This document shows, one piece after another, positions 8,844 through 16,418 of a stretch of 64,000 nt of DNA. Every line of letters begins with the position of its first letter. Position 1 is the stretch's first letter. Position numbers and translations under genes: made by a program. Below the pieces are notes generated by a model. The model saw nothing but the letters and a program-made list of their open reading frames with translations, ran no database searches and had not been told where the DNA came from. The DNA comes from Oscillospiraceae bacterium (lineage in GTDB: Bacteria > Bacillota > Clostridia > Oscillospirales > Ruminococcaceae), in assembly GCA_017547525.1 (NCBI GenBank), contig JAFYPL010000001.1:1-64000 (forward strand), read 5' to 3'.

Positions 8844-9544
8844 CAGTATTCTATATCCTCCACATTTTTCGGATGTTCGTTGATGATTATATCGTCTATA
8901 CGGCCACTGCGTACTTTTATGATTTTCTGGCCCATATCAGCCAGAGCGGCGTTATGTGTAATCATAACCACAGTCATTTTTCTTTCTACAGACATATCCT
9001 GCAGTACTTTCAGTACCTGCTTACCTGTCACATAGTCCAGCGCACCGGTAGGTTCATCACACAGCAGCAGTTTAGGGTTTTTGGCCACAGCACGGGCGAT
9101 AGCCACACGCTGCTGCTCACCACCGGACAGCTGAGACGGGAAGTTGTCCCTTCTTTTTTCCAGACCTACCAGTTTCAGTACTTCGTCACCGTCGATAGGG
9201 TTACGGCATATCTGGCGTGCCAGCTCCACGTTTTCAAAAGCTGTCAGATTCTGCACCAGATTATAAAACTGGAAAACAAAGCCGATGTCGTGGCGGCGGT
9301 AGTCTGTCAGTTCCTTATCATTTGCGGAAGATACATTTCTGCCGTCTACCTCAATAGTGCCGCTGGACAGTGTATCCATACCGCCCAGCAGGTTCAGAAT
9401 GGTGGTTTTACCGGCACCGGAAGCACCCAGAATTACCACGAATTCCCCTTGCTCTATTTCGAAATTTATATTGTCCAGGGCTTTGATTTCTACTTCGCCC
9501 ATTTTGTATGTTTTGCATACATCTTTAAATTCTATAAACGCCAT
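8843..9544 (-). CDS. ABC transporter ATP-binding protein (MacB/LolD-like)
   Basis: 233 aa from the start MAFIEFKDV, chosen because a GGGAG ribosome binding site lies just before it; an upstream in-frame ATG at 9640 would add 32 unlikely residues. Walker [10 protein letters not shown] (40-48), Q-loop, signature LSGGEQQRV, Walker [13 protein letters not shown] and the H-loop are all intact. It matches the LolD/MacB-type ATPases that pair with FtsX permeases. It is the first gene of the pair, with the permease immediately downstream and overlapping. Confidence 0.93.
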   Translation of the reverse strand: MAFIEFKDVCKTYKMGEVEIKALDNINFEIEQGEFVVILGASGAGKTTILNLLGGMDTLSSGTIEVDGRNVSSANDKELTDYRRHDIGFVFQFYNLVQNLTAFENVELARQICRNPIDGDEVLKLVGLEKRRDNFPSQLSGGEQQRVAIARAVAKNPKLLLCDEPTGALDYVTGKQVLKVLQDMSVERKMTVVMITHNAALADMGQKIIKVRSGRIDDIIINEHPKNVEDIEY

Positions 9545-9689
9545 AAGCATCTCCCTTATCCCGTAAAAGGGCATATTTCTTAATTTATAATTATACCATA
9601 TATTTTTTATGTATTGAACAGTATCAGCACATTTTTTCACGTTATTTTTATTAATATGTAATAATTTGGTTATGAAATAAGTAGAGTAA

Positions 9690-9720
9690 AAAGAAAAACC
9701 GCTGCAGGGTGCAGCGGTTT
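9690..9720 (-). terminator. Terminator of uridine kinase gene
   Basis: Perfect 11-bp arms 9696-9706 and 9710-9720 with loop GGG, and a TTTTTCTTTTT tail on the minus strand. Confidence 0.85.
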
Positions 9721-9733
9721 AGTTAGATAAGTA

Positions 9734-10348
9734 TTATTTTTCCAGAACGCTTTTGATTTTGTGTATCAGCAGGTCCAGTGCAACAGTGTTGTTACCGCCT
9801 TCCAGTACGATGATGTCTGCGTTCTTTTTGCTTGGTTCCACGTATTTTTCGTGCATAGGTTTTACAGTAGTCAGATACTGCTGTGTGATGGATTCAATGC
9901 TTCTTGCTCTTTCTTTCATATCACGCATTGCACGGCGCAGTATGCGTGTGTCAGCATCAGTATCCACAAATACTTTTATATCCATCAGGTCGCACAGGTC
10001 CTGATTTTCAAAAATCAGTATGCCTTCCACGATTACCACTTTTCTTGGCTCTACAGCTACCACATCGTCACTGCGGTTGTGTACAGTATAGTCGTATACA
10101 GGGCACTCAATGGCCTGGCCTTTTTTCAGCTGTTTCAGATGGTCTACGAACATATCTGTATCAAAAGCCTGTGGAATATCATAGTTCAGCAGGGATCTTT
10201 CTTCGTATGTCATTTCATCATGACGTTTGTAGTAGTTATCGTGGTAAACTATGGCAATATCGTCACCGAAATGTTTTTTCAGGTTATTTGTCAGTGTGGT
10301 TTTGCCACTGCCTGTACCGCCGGCAATACCTATAATCATAACGTCCAT
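9734..10348 (-). CDS. udk: Uridine kinase
   Basis: 204 aa. It phosphorylates uridine/cytidine to UMP/CMP in pyrimidine salvage. The P-loop GIAGGTGSGKTT lies at residues 8-19. The uridine kinase pattern continues with YHDNYYK, then NYDIPQAFD and the EGILIF motif, and the lid-region RR-x-x-RD. Length and order fit Udk. GGAGGC ribosome binding site upstream. Monocistronic. A second, divergent kinase of the same superfamily lies at 56.7 kb. Confidence 0.93.
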   Translation of the reverse strand: MDVMIIGIAGGTGSGKTTLTNNLKKHFGDDIAIVYHDNYYKRHDEMTYEERSLLNYDIPQAFDTDMFVDHLKQLKKGQAIECPVYDYTVHNRSDDVVAVEPRKVVIVEGILIFENQDLCDLMDIKVFVDTDADTRILRRAMRDMKERARSIESITQQYLTTVKPMHEKYVEPSKKNADIIVLEGGNNTVALDLLIHKIKSVLEK

Positions 10349-10550
10349 AAAAAGCCTCCAGAGCGTTTATATTCTTATTCCATTTTACAGGATAAGCGGA
10401 AAATTTACAACAGTTTTACCAGTGTATATTTACTCCTCGATCAAGGATTTTATCTTTTGCCAGCCAAAATATTAACAGGATAGTACCACATTGCGCGGTT
10501 TTATGATTTTTGATATAATTAAAAATAATGGTATATCTGGAGGCATGAAT

Positions 10551-11585
10551 ATGGCTTGGAAATATGTAAAGAAAAACTGGAGAGGCCGAAAGTGTTCTAA
10601 TTGTGGAAGAAAGATATATAGGGGAGAACCGTACTATCGTTCAGGCAAAGTTGTAATATGTGAAAATTGTGCCGCTCGTGGTAATGACCCAGGTAAAATG
10701 AGCTTGCTCAAAATGCTGTGGAAAGGCTTATGTTGTGTTTTCTGTGCGATAGCAACAGTAGTATATTTCCCTAGTATGGCTTCGGTATTGTTTGCCATTC
10801 TTGCTGTTTTGAATATCCCGTCAAATAAACTTCAGACAGCTTTTCAGAACAGAGTTAATATTTCCGGTGGCCTGAAAAATGCATTAATGGTTGTAATGCT
10901 CTTGATTGCACTTTTATTGACTCCGGCAGCGGTAAAATCCGATACTGATGTTCGGTCAACTGATTCGCAGAGTGTAAACTCTGTTGTACAAACCCCGGAA
11001 GCTTTCCGCGACGAAGAGAAAAAAATGGCGACGGTAACAGTCACACCAGAACCGACAGTCACACCAGAACCGACAGTTACACCAGAACCGACAGTCACAC
11101 CAGAACCGACAGTTACACCAGAACCGACAGTTACACCAGAACCAACAGTTACACCAACACCAACGCCGACTCCTACCCCAACACCAACCCCTGCGCCTAT
11201 AATAGCAGAATATGCGGCAGTTATGTTTGCGAAATCAAATGGAACAGTGTGGGACGGTCCGTATGACACCTACGCAGTTTTGGGGCGTTATAATTCGGGT
11301 GAAGAAATCACGGTTACAGGCAAAACAACAGACAAAGACGGTGATATATGGTATAGAATCAATTATAATGGTGAAGAGGCTTATATGAGCCATTACCATC
11401 TTTCAGCTACCAAACCGACATCAGCCCCGGCTCCTGCGGCACAGGGAAATTCAGTGTGGATTCCTACAAATGGTGGTAAAAAATACCATAGAAGCTCAAG
11501 TTGCAGTCAGATGATAGACCCTGATTATGTGCCAATAGAAACAGCTAAGGCAATGGGATTTACTGCGTGCAAACGATGCTACTGA
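10551..11585 (+). CDS. Membrane protein: zinc ribbon, TVTPEP repeat stalk, SH3-like domain
   Basis: 344 aa from MAWKYVK; the start is set by a TGGAGG site 7 nt upstream, whereas upstream ATGs overlap or precede it. A CxxC...CxxC zinc ribbon lies at about 15-40. Two hydrophobic stretches follow (about 55-85 and 100-130), then a flexible stalk of six TVTPEP units and a TP run (about 163-216). An SH3-like domain (about 220-280: YAVLGRYNSGEEITVTG...WYRINYNGEEAYM) follows, and a C-terminal motif KKYHRSSSC...ACKRCY resembling small metal-binding modules. A surface protein is likely, although a zinc ribbon on the inside is also possible. Function unknown. It lies just outside the integrated element. 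Confidence 0.7.
   Translation: MAWKYVKKNWRGRKCSNCGRKIYRGEPYYRSGKVVICENCAARGNDPGKMSLLKMLWKGLCCVFCAIATVVYFPSMASVLFAILAVLNIPSNKLQTAFQNRVNISGGLKNALMVVMLLIALLLTPAAVKSDTDVRSTDSQSVNSVVQTPEAFRDEEKKMATVTVTPEPTVTPEPTVTPEPTVTPEPTVTPEPTVTPEPTVTPTPTPTPTPTPTPAPIIAEYAAVMFAKSNGTVWDGPYDTYAVLGRYNSGEEITVTGKTTDKDGDIWYRINYNGEEAYMSHYHLSATKPTSAPAPAAQGNSVWIPTNGGKKYHRSSSCSQMIDPDYVPIETAKAMGFTACKRCY
11037..11198 (+). repeat. In-frame 18-bp tandem repeat (TVTPEP)
   Basis: Six units of 18 bp, each coding TVTPEP, run 11037-11144, followed by a degenerate ACA/CCA tract coding TP dipeptides to 11198. Units differ mainly at third codon positions. Copy number of such tracts changes easily by slippage. Confidence 0.9.
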
Positions 11586-11607
11586 CCTTGTTTATACACA
11601 TAATATT

Positions 11608-11640
11608 TAAGCAGTGGGATTTTTCCCACTGCTTTTTATT
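11608..11640 (+). terminator. Terminator of the repeat-stalk protein gene
   Basis: Perfect 10-bp arms 11610-11619 and 11624-11633 with TTTT loop and T-rich tail. Confidence 0.85.
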
Positions 11641-11661
11641 GTATGTATTAGTTTTCAGACG

Positions 11662-11696
11662 AAAAGAAATCCCCTAACCATTGGGATGGTTAGGGG
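11662..11696 (-). terminator. tRNA-type terminator, copy A (outside the left att site)
   Basis: Perfect 10-bp arms 11671-11680 and 11687-11696, loop TTGGGA, with a T-rich tail on the minus strand. It follows the 3' end of a truncated initiator tRNA, so it is probably the native terminator of that tRNA before insertion of the element. Two related copies lie at 19.08 and 19.30 kb. Confidence 0.75.
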
Positions 11697-11702
11697 TTCT
11701 TA

Positions 11703-11747
11703 TGGTTGCGGAGGCTGGATTTGAACCAACGACCTTCGGGTTATGAG
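11703..11747 (-). pseudogene. 3' fragment of initiator tRNA = left attachment site (attL)
   Basis: 45 nt identical, base for base, to 19342-19386, the 3' part of the intact initiator tRNA from the CAU anticodon loop to CCA. Beyond position 11747 the match stops. This is the hallmark of site-specific integration into a tRNA 3' end, in which the element restores the tRNA at one side and leaves a fragment at the other. Confidence 0.92.
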
Positions 11748-11850
11748 GGGCTTTCAGCCCCTCGAAAGAGCCCTACTCGCAAGGAATTTTTAAATTTTAT
11801 AAAACAAATTATGTATAAATCGGTACATTTTTTTAGCAAATTTCTGAAAG

Positions 11851-11888
11851 AAAAGTAGTAAGAAACAATCGAGTTTCTTACTACTTTT
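11851..11888 (-). terminator. Terminator of the WYL regulator gene
   Basis: Perfect 16-bp arms 11851-11866 and 11873-11888 with a 6-nt loop; T-rich on both sides. It ends the leftmost gene of the element. Confidence 0.85.
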
Positions 11889-11901
11889 TAATTACTTTGA
11901 T

Positions 11902-11921
11902 ACATCTTTTTAACATCTTTT
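11902..11921 (-). promoter_or_regulatory. Putative left integrase arm site
   Basis: On the minus strand this 20-mer reads AAAAGATGTTAAAAAGATGT, two AAAGATG steps in tandem. It matches 18914-18933 (plus strand) at 19 of 20 positions, so the element carries the same site in inverted orientation near both ends. That arrangement fits arm-type binding sites of a tyrosine integrase. It overlaps the stop of the WYL gene. Confidence 0.5.
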
Positions 11922-13059
11922 AATCAGAATCATACATCTTTCTGATTTTATCCAAAAATGCTTTGTAATCATTTGCCACATATTCAGGGGAGATAATCTT
12001 TACTCTTTTGCCAAGGCCACAGAGCCATCCATAGAATTGGTCGCTGATATAAACTTTTGCTGAAATAGTAAAGTGTGTATCATCATCTTTACTATACAGA
12101 ACATCTTTTGTTCCAAATCTTTCCATAACAGTGTCCAACAGAGGATTGATAAAACGCATACGCACATATTCAGGTTTGCCGTTGAACATAGAGAAAGAGG
12201 CATTTAAAAATCTGTCCATATCCATAGTCTTAAAAGCTTCTTCTCCATCCCTGCTTTCGCCTGTGAGAGAAACACTTTTCATTCTGTCTATTCTGTATGT
12301 TTTCATCTTTTGGCTTTTATCTTCAAAGGCCAACAGATAATAGTTGCCATCATTAACAATCAGCTTGTAAGGGCTTACCACATATTTTGTTTTGCGTGGC
12401 AGAGGTTTTTCTTTATCAGCTATTGTGTGTGTCAGCATTTGGAAGCTTATCTTTTCAGGTGTATGTGGCTTTGAGTCTATTCTTAAACTCATAGCTGTAT
12501 TTATAATGCTCAAATTATTAACAATACTCTTGTTTGTAGTTTTTACTCTGTCTGTAAATACAACATCGTGTTTTATACTTTTGGCATTTTCTAATGTCGT
12601 TAAATCATTGATAACAGTAATAAGTCTGTCTGCCTCTTTCTGTGTGATAAACTTACTTGTGTAAATACATTCAGCAAGCAGTCGCACTTCATCAAGTTCA
12701 AGCTTTCTGTTCTTTACATAAAAGCCTCTCTTGTTTGAATGGCTGTAAGCAATAAGCTTTTCTTCATCATATTCGTCAGCTTCGATAACATCGGCAGCGG
12801 CCTCCATTGTTCCTGTTTCATCAGCATTATTCAGAAGATAATAAGCTTTATTGATTTCTTTTATATCATCATAAATAGACCTGACATTTGAAGATATATC
12901 ATATTTTTCCAATAATGCGTCTCTTATCTTATCAGCAGTTATTCTTTTGTTTTCATCAGAATTTTTTAAGAGATATTCCATTACAAAGAATGGTTTCATC
13001 TTTTGGTTATCTCTTTTGCCTTTGGCTGAATTGTTTGGTTCTTTTGACAATTTAATCAC
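11920..13059 (-). CDS. WYL domain transcriptional regulator
   Basis: 379 aa. The N-terminal 60-80 residues form an HTH (MEYLLKNSDENKRITADKIRDALLEKYDISSNVRSIYDDIKEI), and the C-terminal half has the WYL-type sensor core (VVSPYKLIVNDGNYYLLAFED...YRIDRMKSVSLTGE) followed by a WCX-like end. WYL proteins bind nucleic acid or nucleotide ligands and often control defence or mobile-element genes. It is transcribed leftward; the two tiny membrane proteins start about 220 bp to its right in the opposite direction, so it may control that shared region. Ribosome binding site GAGGTG lies before the ATG, in a slightly long spacing. Confidence 0.88.
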   Translation of the reverse strand: MIKLSKEPNNSAKGKRDNQKMKPFFVMEYLLKNSDENKRITADKIRDALLEKYDISSNVRSIYDDIKEINKAYYLLNNADETGTMEAAADVIEADEYDEEKLIAYSHSNKRGFYVKNRKLELDEVRLLAECIYTSKFITQKEADRLITVINDLTTLENAKSIKHDVVFTDRVKTTNKSIVNNLSIINTAMSLRIDSKPHTPEKISFQMLTHTIADKEKPLPRKTKYVVSPYKLIVNDGNYYLLAFEDKSQKMKTYRIDRMKSVSLTGESRDGEEAFKTMDMDRFLNASFSMFNGKPEYVRMRFINPLLDTVMERFGTKDVLYSKDDDTHFTISAKVYISDQFYGWLCGLGKRVKIISPEYVANDYKAFLDKIRKMYDSD

Positions 13060-13282
13060 CTCGATTATACTTTGTTATATCAATCTATTAACAGAATTAT
13101 ATTTTATATATTGTTAAATGGTTGAGTAAAATTTCATATAAGCTTTTCATTGTTTCAACACTTATTTACATTATACTTTTTACAAAGAAGATAGTAAAGT
13201 CAATTAAATTGACACAGATTATCACCATAAAGTATAATTAAATAAACAGACAAACTTGAATTTGACGAAGGAGATGTTGTTT

Positions 13283-13453
13283 ATGAGTATTAATGTTGCC
13301 ATTGTCATTGCAACTATTCTGGGAGTGATTTTTCCTGCATACTTAATTGATGCTATTCGTAGTAATGATGAAGAAGCAGAAAACAACAAAGTAAAGGCCT
13401 GCATTGTTTTCGGAGCCATTGTGCTTATTACTTTGATGATTATTAACTCTTAG
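13283..13453 (+). CDS. Small two-helix membrane protein
   Basis: 56 aa from ATG 13283, which has an AAGGAG site 9 nt upstream; an upstream in-frame TTG at 13256 has none. Two hydrophobic segments (about 3-22 and 37-54) flank a short charged loop with RSNDEEAENNK, so both ends probably lie on one side of the membrane. It is first of two small genes read rightward from the WYL divergent region. No family recognised. Confidence 0.65.
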   Translation: MSINVAIVIATILGVIFPAYLIDAIRSNDEEAENNKVKACIVFGAIVLITLMIINS

Positions 13454-13489
13454 TATATAAATCCCAATTTACCAAAGGAGTGTGATTGT

Positions 13490-13717
13490 ATGAGAGGAAT
13501 ATCTTTTTTCAGACCACGAACAGAGTTAGGCTTACAAGGTGGATTTATTGCCATACCAATAGTTTTAATTTTTGTTTGGTTGTTCAATTCTTATCAGTTA
13601 GGCAAGTTTGGAAATAAAAAGAGATTTTCTGCCAACAGTAAATCATTTATTCTAATCATTCTTCTCTTTATCTTTATTACAGCAAGTGTAATATCAATGT
13701 ATCTTTTAAACAAGTAA
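13490..13717 (+). CDS. Small membrane protein
   Basis: 75 aa with a clear AAAGGAG ribosome binding site. Hydrophobic segments lie at about 19-35 and 52-72, separated by a basic loop (GKFGNKKRFSANSK). It follows the 56-aa gene after 36 bp and ends at its own terminator, so the two probably form an operon. No family recognised. A pair of tiny membrane proteins next to a WYL regulator is a layout seen in accessory and defence-like cassettes, but nothing in the sequences proves such a role. Confidence 0.65.
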   Translation: MRGISFFRPRTELGLQGGFIAIPIVLIFVWLFNSYQLGKFGNKKRFSANSKSFILIILLFIFITASVISMYLLNK

Positions 13718-13720
13718 TAA

Positions 13721-13753
13721 AAAATAGGAAGCATTTTTGCTTCCTATTTTTTA
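13721..13753 (+). terminator. Bidirectional terminator
   Basis: Perfect 13-bp arms 13721-13733 and 13738-13750, loop TTTT, T-rich on both strands. It separates the small membrane genes from the convergent serine recombinase. Confidence 0.85.
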
Positions 13754-13757
13754 TATG

Positions 13758-14345
13758 TCAATTTTCCAAAAGAGAAACATATTTGTAAATTGTTGTTCTG
13801 CTCATATCACAGACTCTTGCGAACTCTGATGTGTTCAGTTGGCCTGATTTGTAAGCAGGGTAATGTTTGTAAAAGACCTGTGGAATATCATCTTTTGTGG
13901 TGTGTGGTCTGCCGATTTTTGCCCCTTTAAGCTTTGCGTTTGCCATTCCTGATTTTACCCTTGCTCTGATTATCATCAGTTCAAGTTCTGCGAAAACACC
14001 TGACATCTGAATAAAAGCGTTTGTCATAGGGTCTATTTCACCATTAGAACAATCCACAGTGATACTGCCAACGATAGAAAGTTTCAGATGTTTTTCTTTC
14101 ACTCTGTCTATGATTTCACACAGTTGTTTTGTGCTTCTTGCGAGTCTTGAAACTTCAAGAGTGATAATAGTATCTCCATTTTTCGCATTATCCAAGAGAG
14201 CAAATAACTGTTCTTTGACAGCAGAATCCCCATGTTCATATTCAAGATAGATTTGTTGTGCCCCTGCCTCTTTAAGTTCTCTGACCTGACGGTCTATATC
14301 TTGTTTGCTTTCATTGGTGCTACAACGAGCATATCCATATACCAT
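13758..14345 (-). CDS. Small serine recombinase (resolvase/invertase family)
   Basis: 195 aa from MVYGYARC, set by an AAAGGAAAG site; the ORF extends 19 residues further upstream through an intergenic hairpin, which is unlikely. The catalytic domain has Y-x-R-x-S (R7, S9), the LEVSRLARS helix and the long E helix with MSGVFAELELMIIRARV. A short C-terminal HTH (SEFARVCDMSRTTIYKYV) binds DNA. Size and order are those of Hin/Pin/Tn3-type resolvases, not of large serine integrases. In a small element it could resolve multimers of an excised circle or invert DNA. No clear crossover site was found. Confidence 0.9.
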   Translation of the reverse strand: MVYGYARCSTNESKQDIDRQVRELKEAGAQQIYLEYEHGDSAVKEQLFALLDNAKNGDTIITLEVSRLARSTKQLCEIIDRVKEKHLKLSIVGSITVDCSNGEIDPMTNAFIQMSGVFAELELMIIRARVKSGMANAKLKGAKIGRPHTTKDDIPQVFYKHYPAYKSGQLNTSEFARVCDMSRTTIYKYVSLLEN

Positions 14346-14367
14346 AAAACTTTCCTTTCTGTTGGTA

Positions 14368-14395
14368 GAGGGGGGCGAAGCCCCCCCTTTTTGTT
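14368..14395. other. GC hairpin between two element genes
   Basis: Seven-bp arms GGGGGGC (14370-14376) and GCCCCCC (14380-14386) around a GAA loop. A T run follows on the plus strand only. For the leftward genes on either side it would be an intercistronic hairpin, able to set expression or mRNA ends; as a terminator it faces the other way. Confidence 0.6.
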
Positions 14396-14674
14396 TTAGC
14401 AAGAGATTGTAAATCTGTGGCTTACTGTCTGTCGTAAGAACTCTTTGTAGAGGTCTGTGTAGTTCTTCTTAAAGGCTGTGCTGTCAAATCTGCTTGTTGA
14501 TACTGTTTTGTATCTGATTATGTAAGAGCCTGCTTCAAGTTCTTCAACATTTCTTTCAATCAGTTCTTCTTTCAGACTTTCTTTGATAAGTTCCACCTGT
14601 GTTTTGGCTTCTTCCATAAGCTGTTCCCATTCATTCAGTGCTTCGATTTTTGCGATAAGTTCGTTTCTACTCAT
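14396..14674 (-). CDS. Small mobile-element protein of unknown function
   Basis: 92 aa with an AGGAGAAA ribosome binding site. The N-terminal half is a helical, Glu/Leu-rich segment (IAKIEALNEWEQLMEEAKTQVELIKESLKEE... in short: likely coiled coil), the C-terminal half has a pattern (SRFDSTAFKKNYTDLYKEF...RFTI) that I associate with short hypothetical proteins of Firmicute phages and integrative elements. No catalytic motif. It precedes the serine recombinase in the same direction. Confidence 0.6.
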   Translation of the reverse strand: MSRNELIAKIEALNEWEQLMEEAKTQVELIKESLKEELIERNVEELEAGSYIIRYKTVSTSRFDSTAFKKNYTDLYKEFLRQTVSHRFTISC

Positions 14675-14724
14675 TTTAGTTTCTCCTTTTGGTTTGTTTG
14701 TTTTTTATCTTGATTATATTATAC

Positions 14725-14822
14725 TACGAAATTCGTAATTTGTCAATACGAAAATAGTAATTTCTTTTACGAAATTCAAAATATTTTTTCGATTTGCGTA
14801 TTGATTGATTACGAAAATCGTG
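14725..14822. promoter_or_regulatory. Four operator-like TACGAA repeats in a divergent promoter region
   Basis: One perfect 13-bp palindrome TACGAAATTCGTA (14725-14737) and three related sites at 14747-14759, 14768-14780 and 14810-14822, each starting TACGAAA. They fill the 185-bp gap between the leftward 92-aa gene and the rightward XRE gene. This is what an autoregulated genetic switch of a mobile element would look like, with the XRE protein as the obvious binder. Confidence 0.65.
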
Positions 14823-14859
14823 ATACAATAGAAACAGCATACATAAAAGAGGTGTATAT

Positions 14860-15072
14860 ATGATTAAGTTTAAAGTTAAAGTAATGTTAGCATTAAGAGA
14901 AATGACACAGAAAGAACTTGCTGAAAGAACAGGTATCAGACCACCAACAGTATCAGCCATCTGTACAGGTGCTGTGAAGCATTTGCCTGTGGAAGCATTG
15001 AATAAGATTTGTGAAGTGTTGGAATGTCAGCCATCAGACCTGATGGAATATGTTCCTGATGATGTCCAATAA
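14860..15072 (+). CDS. XRE/Cro-type helix-turn-helix regulator
   Basis: 70 aa, essentially one HTH_3 domain: MTQKELAERTGIRPPTVSAICTG is the helix-turn-helix (about 17-39), followed by the typical VEALNKICEVLECQPSDLMEY tail. Ribosome binding site AGAGGTG. Homologues of this size are common as Cro-like repressors in integrative elements. It is read away from the recombinase module across a region holding four TACGAA sites, so it probably represses its own promoter and the leftward genes. Confidence 0.9.
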   Translation: MIKFKVKVMLALREMTQKELAERTGIRPPTVSAICTGAVKHLPVEALNKICEVLECQPSDLMEYVPDDVQ

Positions 15073-15101
15073 AACATTTGTTTTCTTATACAGTTTTAGA
15101 G

Positions 15102-15122
15102 TGTTAAATTTTTGAGCAAAAC
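15102..15122 (+). repeat. Iteron-like repeat R1
   Basis: TGTTAAATTTTTGAGCA-type 17-mer, one of six related copies (others at 15611-15627, 15649-15665, 15686-15702, 16419-16435, 16454-16470) sharing the consensus TGTTAARTRTTTGAGCA. Confidence 0.55.
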
Positions 15123-15183
15123 AATAAAAATATCGTGTTTTTTCGTTCAGGAAAATCACGACACCCTTTTACGAACAATGACG

Positions 15184-15212
15184 AAAAGCAGGGAAGTTTT
15201 CTCCCTGCTTTT
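15184..15212. terminator. Hairpin terminator after XRE gene and 65-aa gene
   Basis: Perfect 11-bp arms 15184-15194 and 15202-15212, loop AGTTTTC; T-rich on the plus strand. Confidence 0.75.
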
Positions 15213-15214
15213 GT

Positions 15215-15412
15215 TTATTTAAAATATTTATCAATAAGAGCAAACAACTCTTTTGCTTCCCTTAATCCTGATGTGTCAATTTCAACATCATAACTTATTC
15301 TTTCACGCATTATTCTGTTGCCATCCAACAGAGGATTGCTGACAATGTTTTCTTCTCCAATGAACTTTCTTGCGTGGCGTTCCATAGCATTGTGAAAATC
15401 GTATTTACTCAT
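15215..15412 (-). CDS. Small hypothetical protein of the element
   Basis: 65 aa with a good AAAGGAGAA ribosome binding site. Soluble, charged, no membrane segment, no recognised family (starts MSKYDFHNAMERHARKF). It lies downstream of the iteron-containing gap and is read leftward toward the XRE terminator. Length and codon use fit the rest of the element. Confidence 0.5.
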   Translation of the reverse strand: MSKYDFHNAMERHARKFIGEENIVSNPLLDGNRIMRERISYDVEIDTSGLREAKELFALIDKYFK

Positions 15413-15610
15413 TTTAATTCTCCTTTCTGATGGGGGTATCTTTTAGGAAAATAAAAAATTCAGCACTAATTTTCAAGTGTCGTGGCCAAAAAAGTTTCGT
15501 AATTGATTTTGAATTTGGGTTTTCGGTTGGCCTCGTTCGATGTCCATATAATAAGATAACGCAGATAAAACAAGCTTTGCTTGTTTTCTTCTGCGTTTAA
15601 TTTCAGATAT

Positions 15611-15702
15611 TACTCAAATATTTAACACAATATTATATATGTTTTTTTTGCTCAAACACTTAACATAATATTATAAAAAATACTCTGTTAAATGTTTGAG
15701 CA
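15611..15702. repeat. Cluster of three iteron-like repeats (R2-R4)
   Basis: Copies at 15611-15627 and 15649-15665 are on the minus strand, 15686-15702 on the plus strand. The last two form a head-to-head pair around a 20-bp A+T-rich centre (TAATATTATAAAAAATACTC). The cluster lies at the 3' end of the 243-codon gene, within A+T-rich DNA; it is a candidate replication origin or partition-like site. Confidence 0.55.
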
Positions 15703-16402
15703 AAAAATAAAACACAGACTGCCGACAGTCTTTATCTTTTCTGTCAGCAGTCTGTGTTTTATTTTCTTTATAGAGTACTTGTATTCTTTCGAGCACTAAA
15801 TCATTAAGGTGGTTTATTTCCTTTGCGTAAATGGCATTTTGCTCGGTTGGTGCGTATTTCTGTGCGTATCCACCATAGTTCGCAATCATATTAAATATTG
15901 CCATAGAGGAATCATAGCCATTTTCTTTATCTTTAAAATATTCACGCCAAGCTTTACAGTATGTTTCTTTGTCTGTTGGCTTGCGAACGCCTTTATATAC
16001 AAAGTAGTAGATAAAATCATTACTTCTTGCTACATAGTTTGCGTTGATAAGCTTTCGTATGTATTTTGCGATAGTCTGCCTTGAAACATATCTGTTGCTG
16101 TCTTTCATATACTGTTCTTTTGCTTGGTCAGGAAGATTTACAAAATCTTCAACATTCAGGAAGTAGTACAGGAAGTTTGTGAGTTTTCGTATTTCTGTTT
16201 GAGTGGCAAAGCCAAGTTCTGATACACAGAATACTCGCAGTTCATCATTTATGGCTGTGATTGTATATGTTGTATTTTCGCCACTGCCACTTTTTTTAAA
16301 CTCTACACCACAGGTTTTCAGTGTTCTTTCAAGGTTAGATATTCGATTTTTATGGAACATCTTTTTCAATTCATTTACTTTATAGGCCTGTAATTTTAGC
16401 AT
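15671..16402 (-). CDS. Putative replication initiator or DNA-binding protein of the element
   Basis: 243 aa, AAAGGAGAA ribosome binding site. No family assigned with certainty. The first 50 residues look like a winged or HTH unit (VNELKKMFHKNRISNLERTLKTCGVEF), and residues about 120-150 contain a second one (YVSRQTIAKYIRKLINANYVARSND). Iteron-like repeats lie on both sides of the gene, one pair directly in its promoter region, which is how autoregulated plasmid Rep genes are arranged; this is inference. The last 30 or so codons run through a strong terminator hairpin (15709-15760) and into repeat R4, so the stop codon may have moved downstream by mutation. Confidence 0.6.
   Translation of the reverse strand: MLKLQAYKVNELKKMFHKNRISNLERTLKTCGVEFKKSGSGENTTYTITAINDELRVFCVSELGFATQTEIRKLTNFLYYFLNVEDFVNLPDQAKEQYMKDSNRYVSRQTIAKYIRKLINANYVARSNDFIYYFVYKGVRKPTDKETYCKAWREYFKDKENGYDSSMAIFNMIANYGGYAQKYAPTEQNAIYAKEINHLNDLVLERIQVLYKENKTQTADRKDKDCRQSVFYFLLKHLTEYFL
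15709..15760 (-). terminator. Strong hairpin inside the 3' end of the putative rep gene
   Basis: 20-bp arms 15709-15728 and 15741-15760 with one mismatch, 12-nt loop, and a TTTTATTTTTT tail on the minus strand. The reading frame of the 15671-16402 gene continues through it. Confidence 0.8.
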
Positions 16403-16418
16403 AATTTTTCTCCTTTTT

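Noticed and set aside
11037..11198. Tandem repeats as a CRISPR array
   Set aside because: Units are 18 bp, adjacent without spacers, and in frame; they code a TVTPEP stalk.
13758..14345. Serine recombinase as the integrase of the element
   Set aside because: It is a 195-aa resolvase/invertase type; the att sites in a tRNA fit the tyrosine integrase instead.
14370..14399. Rho-independent terminator for the leftward 92-aa gene
   Set aside because: The T run follows the hairpin only on the plus strand; for leftward transcripts there is no U tail.
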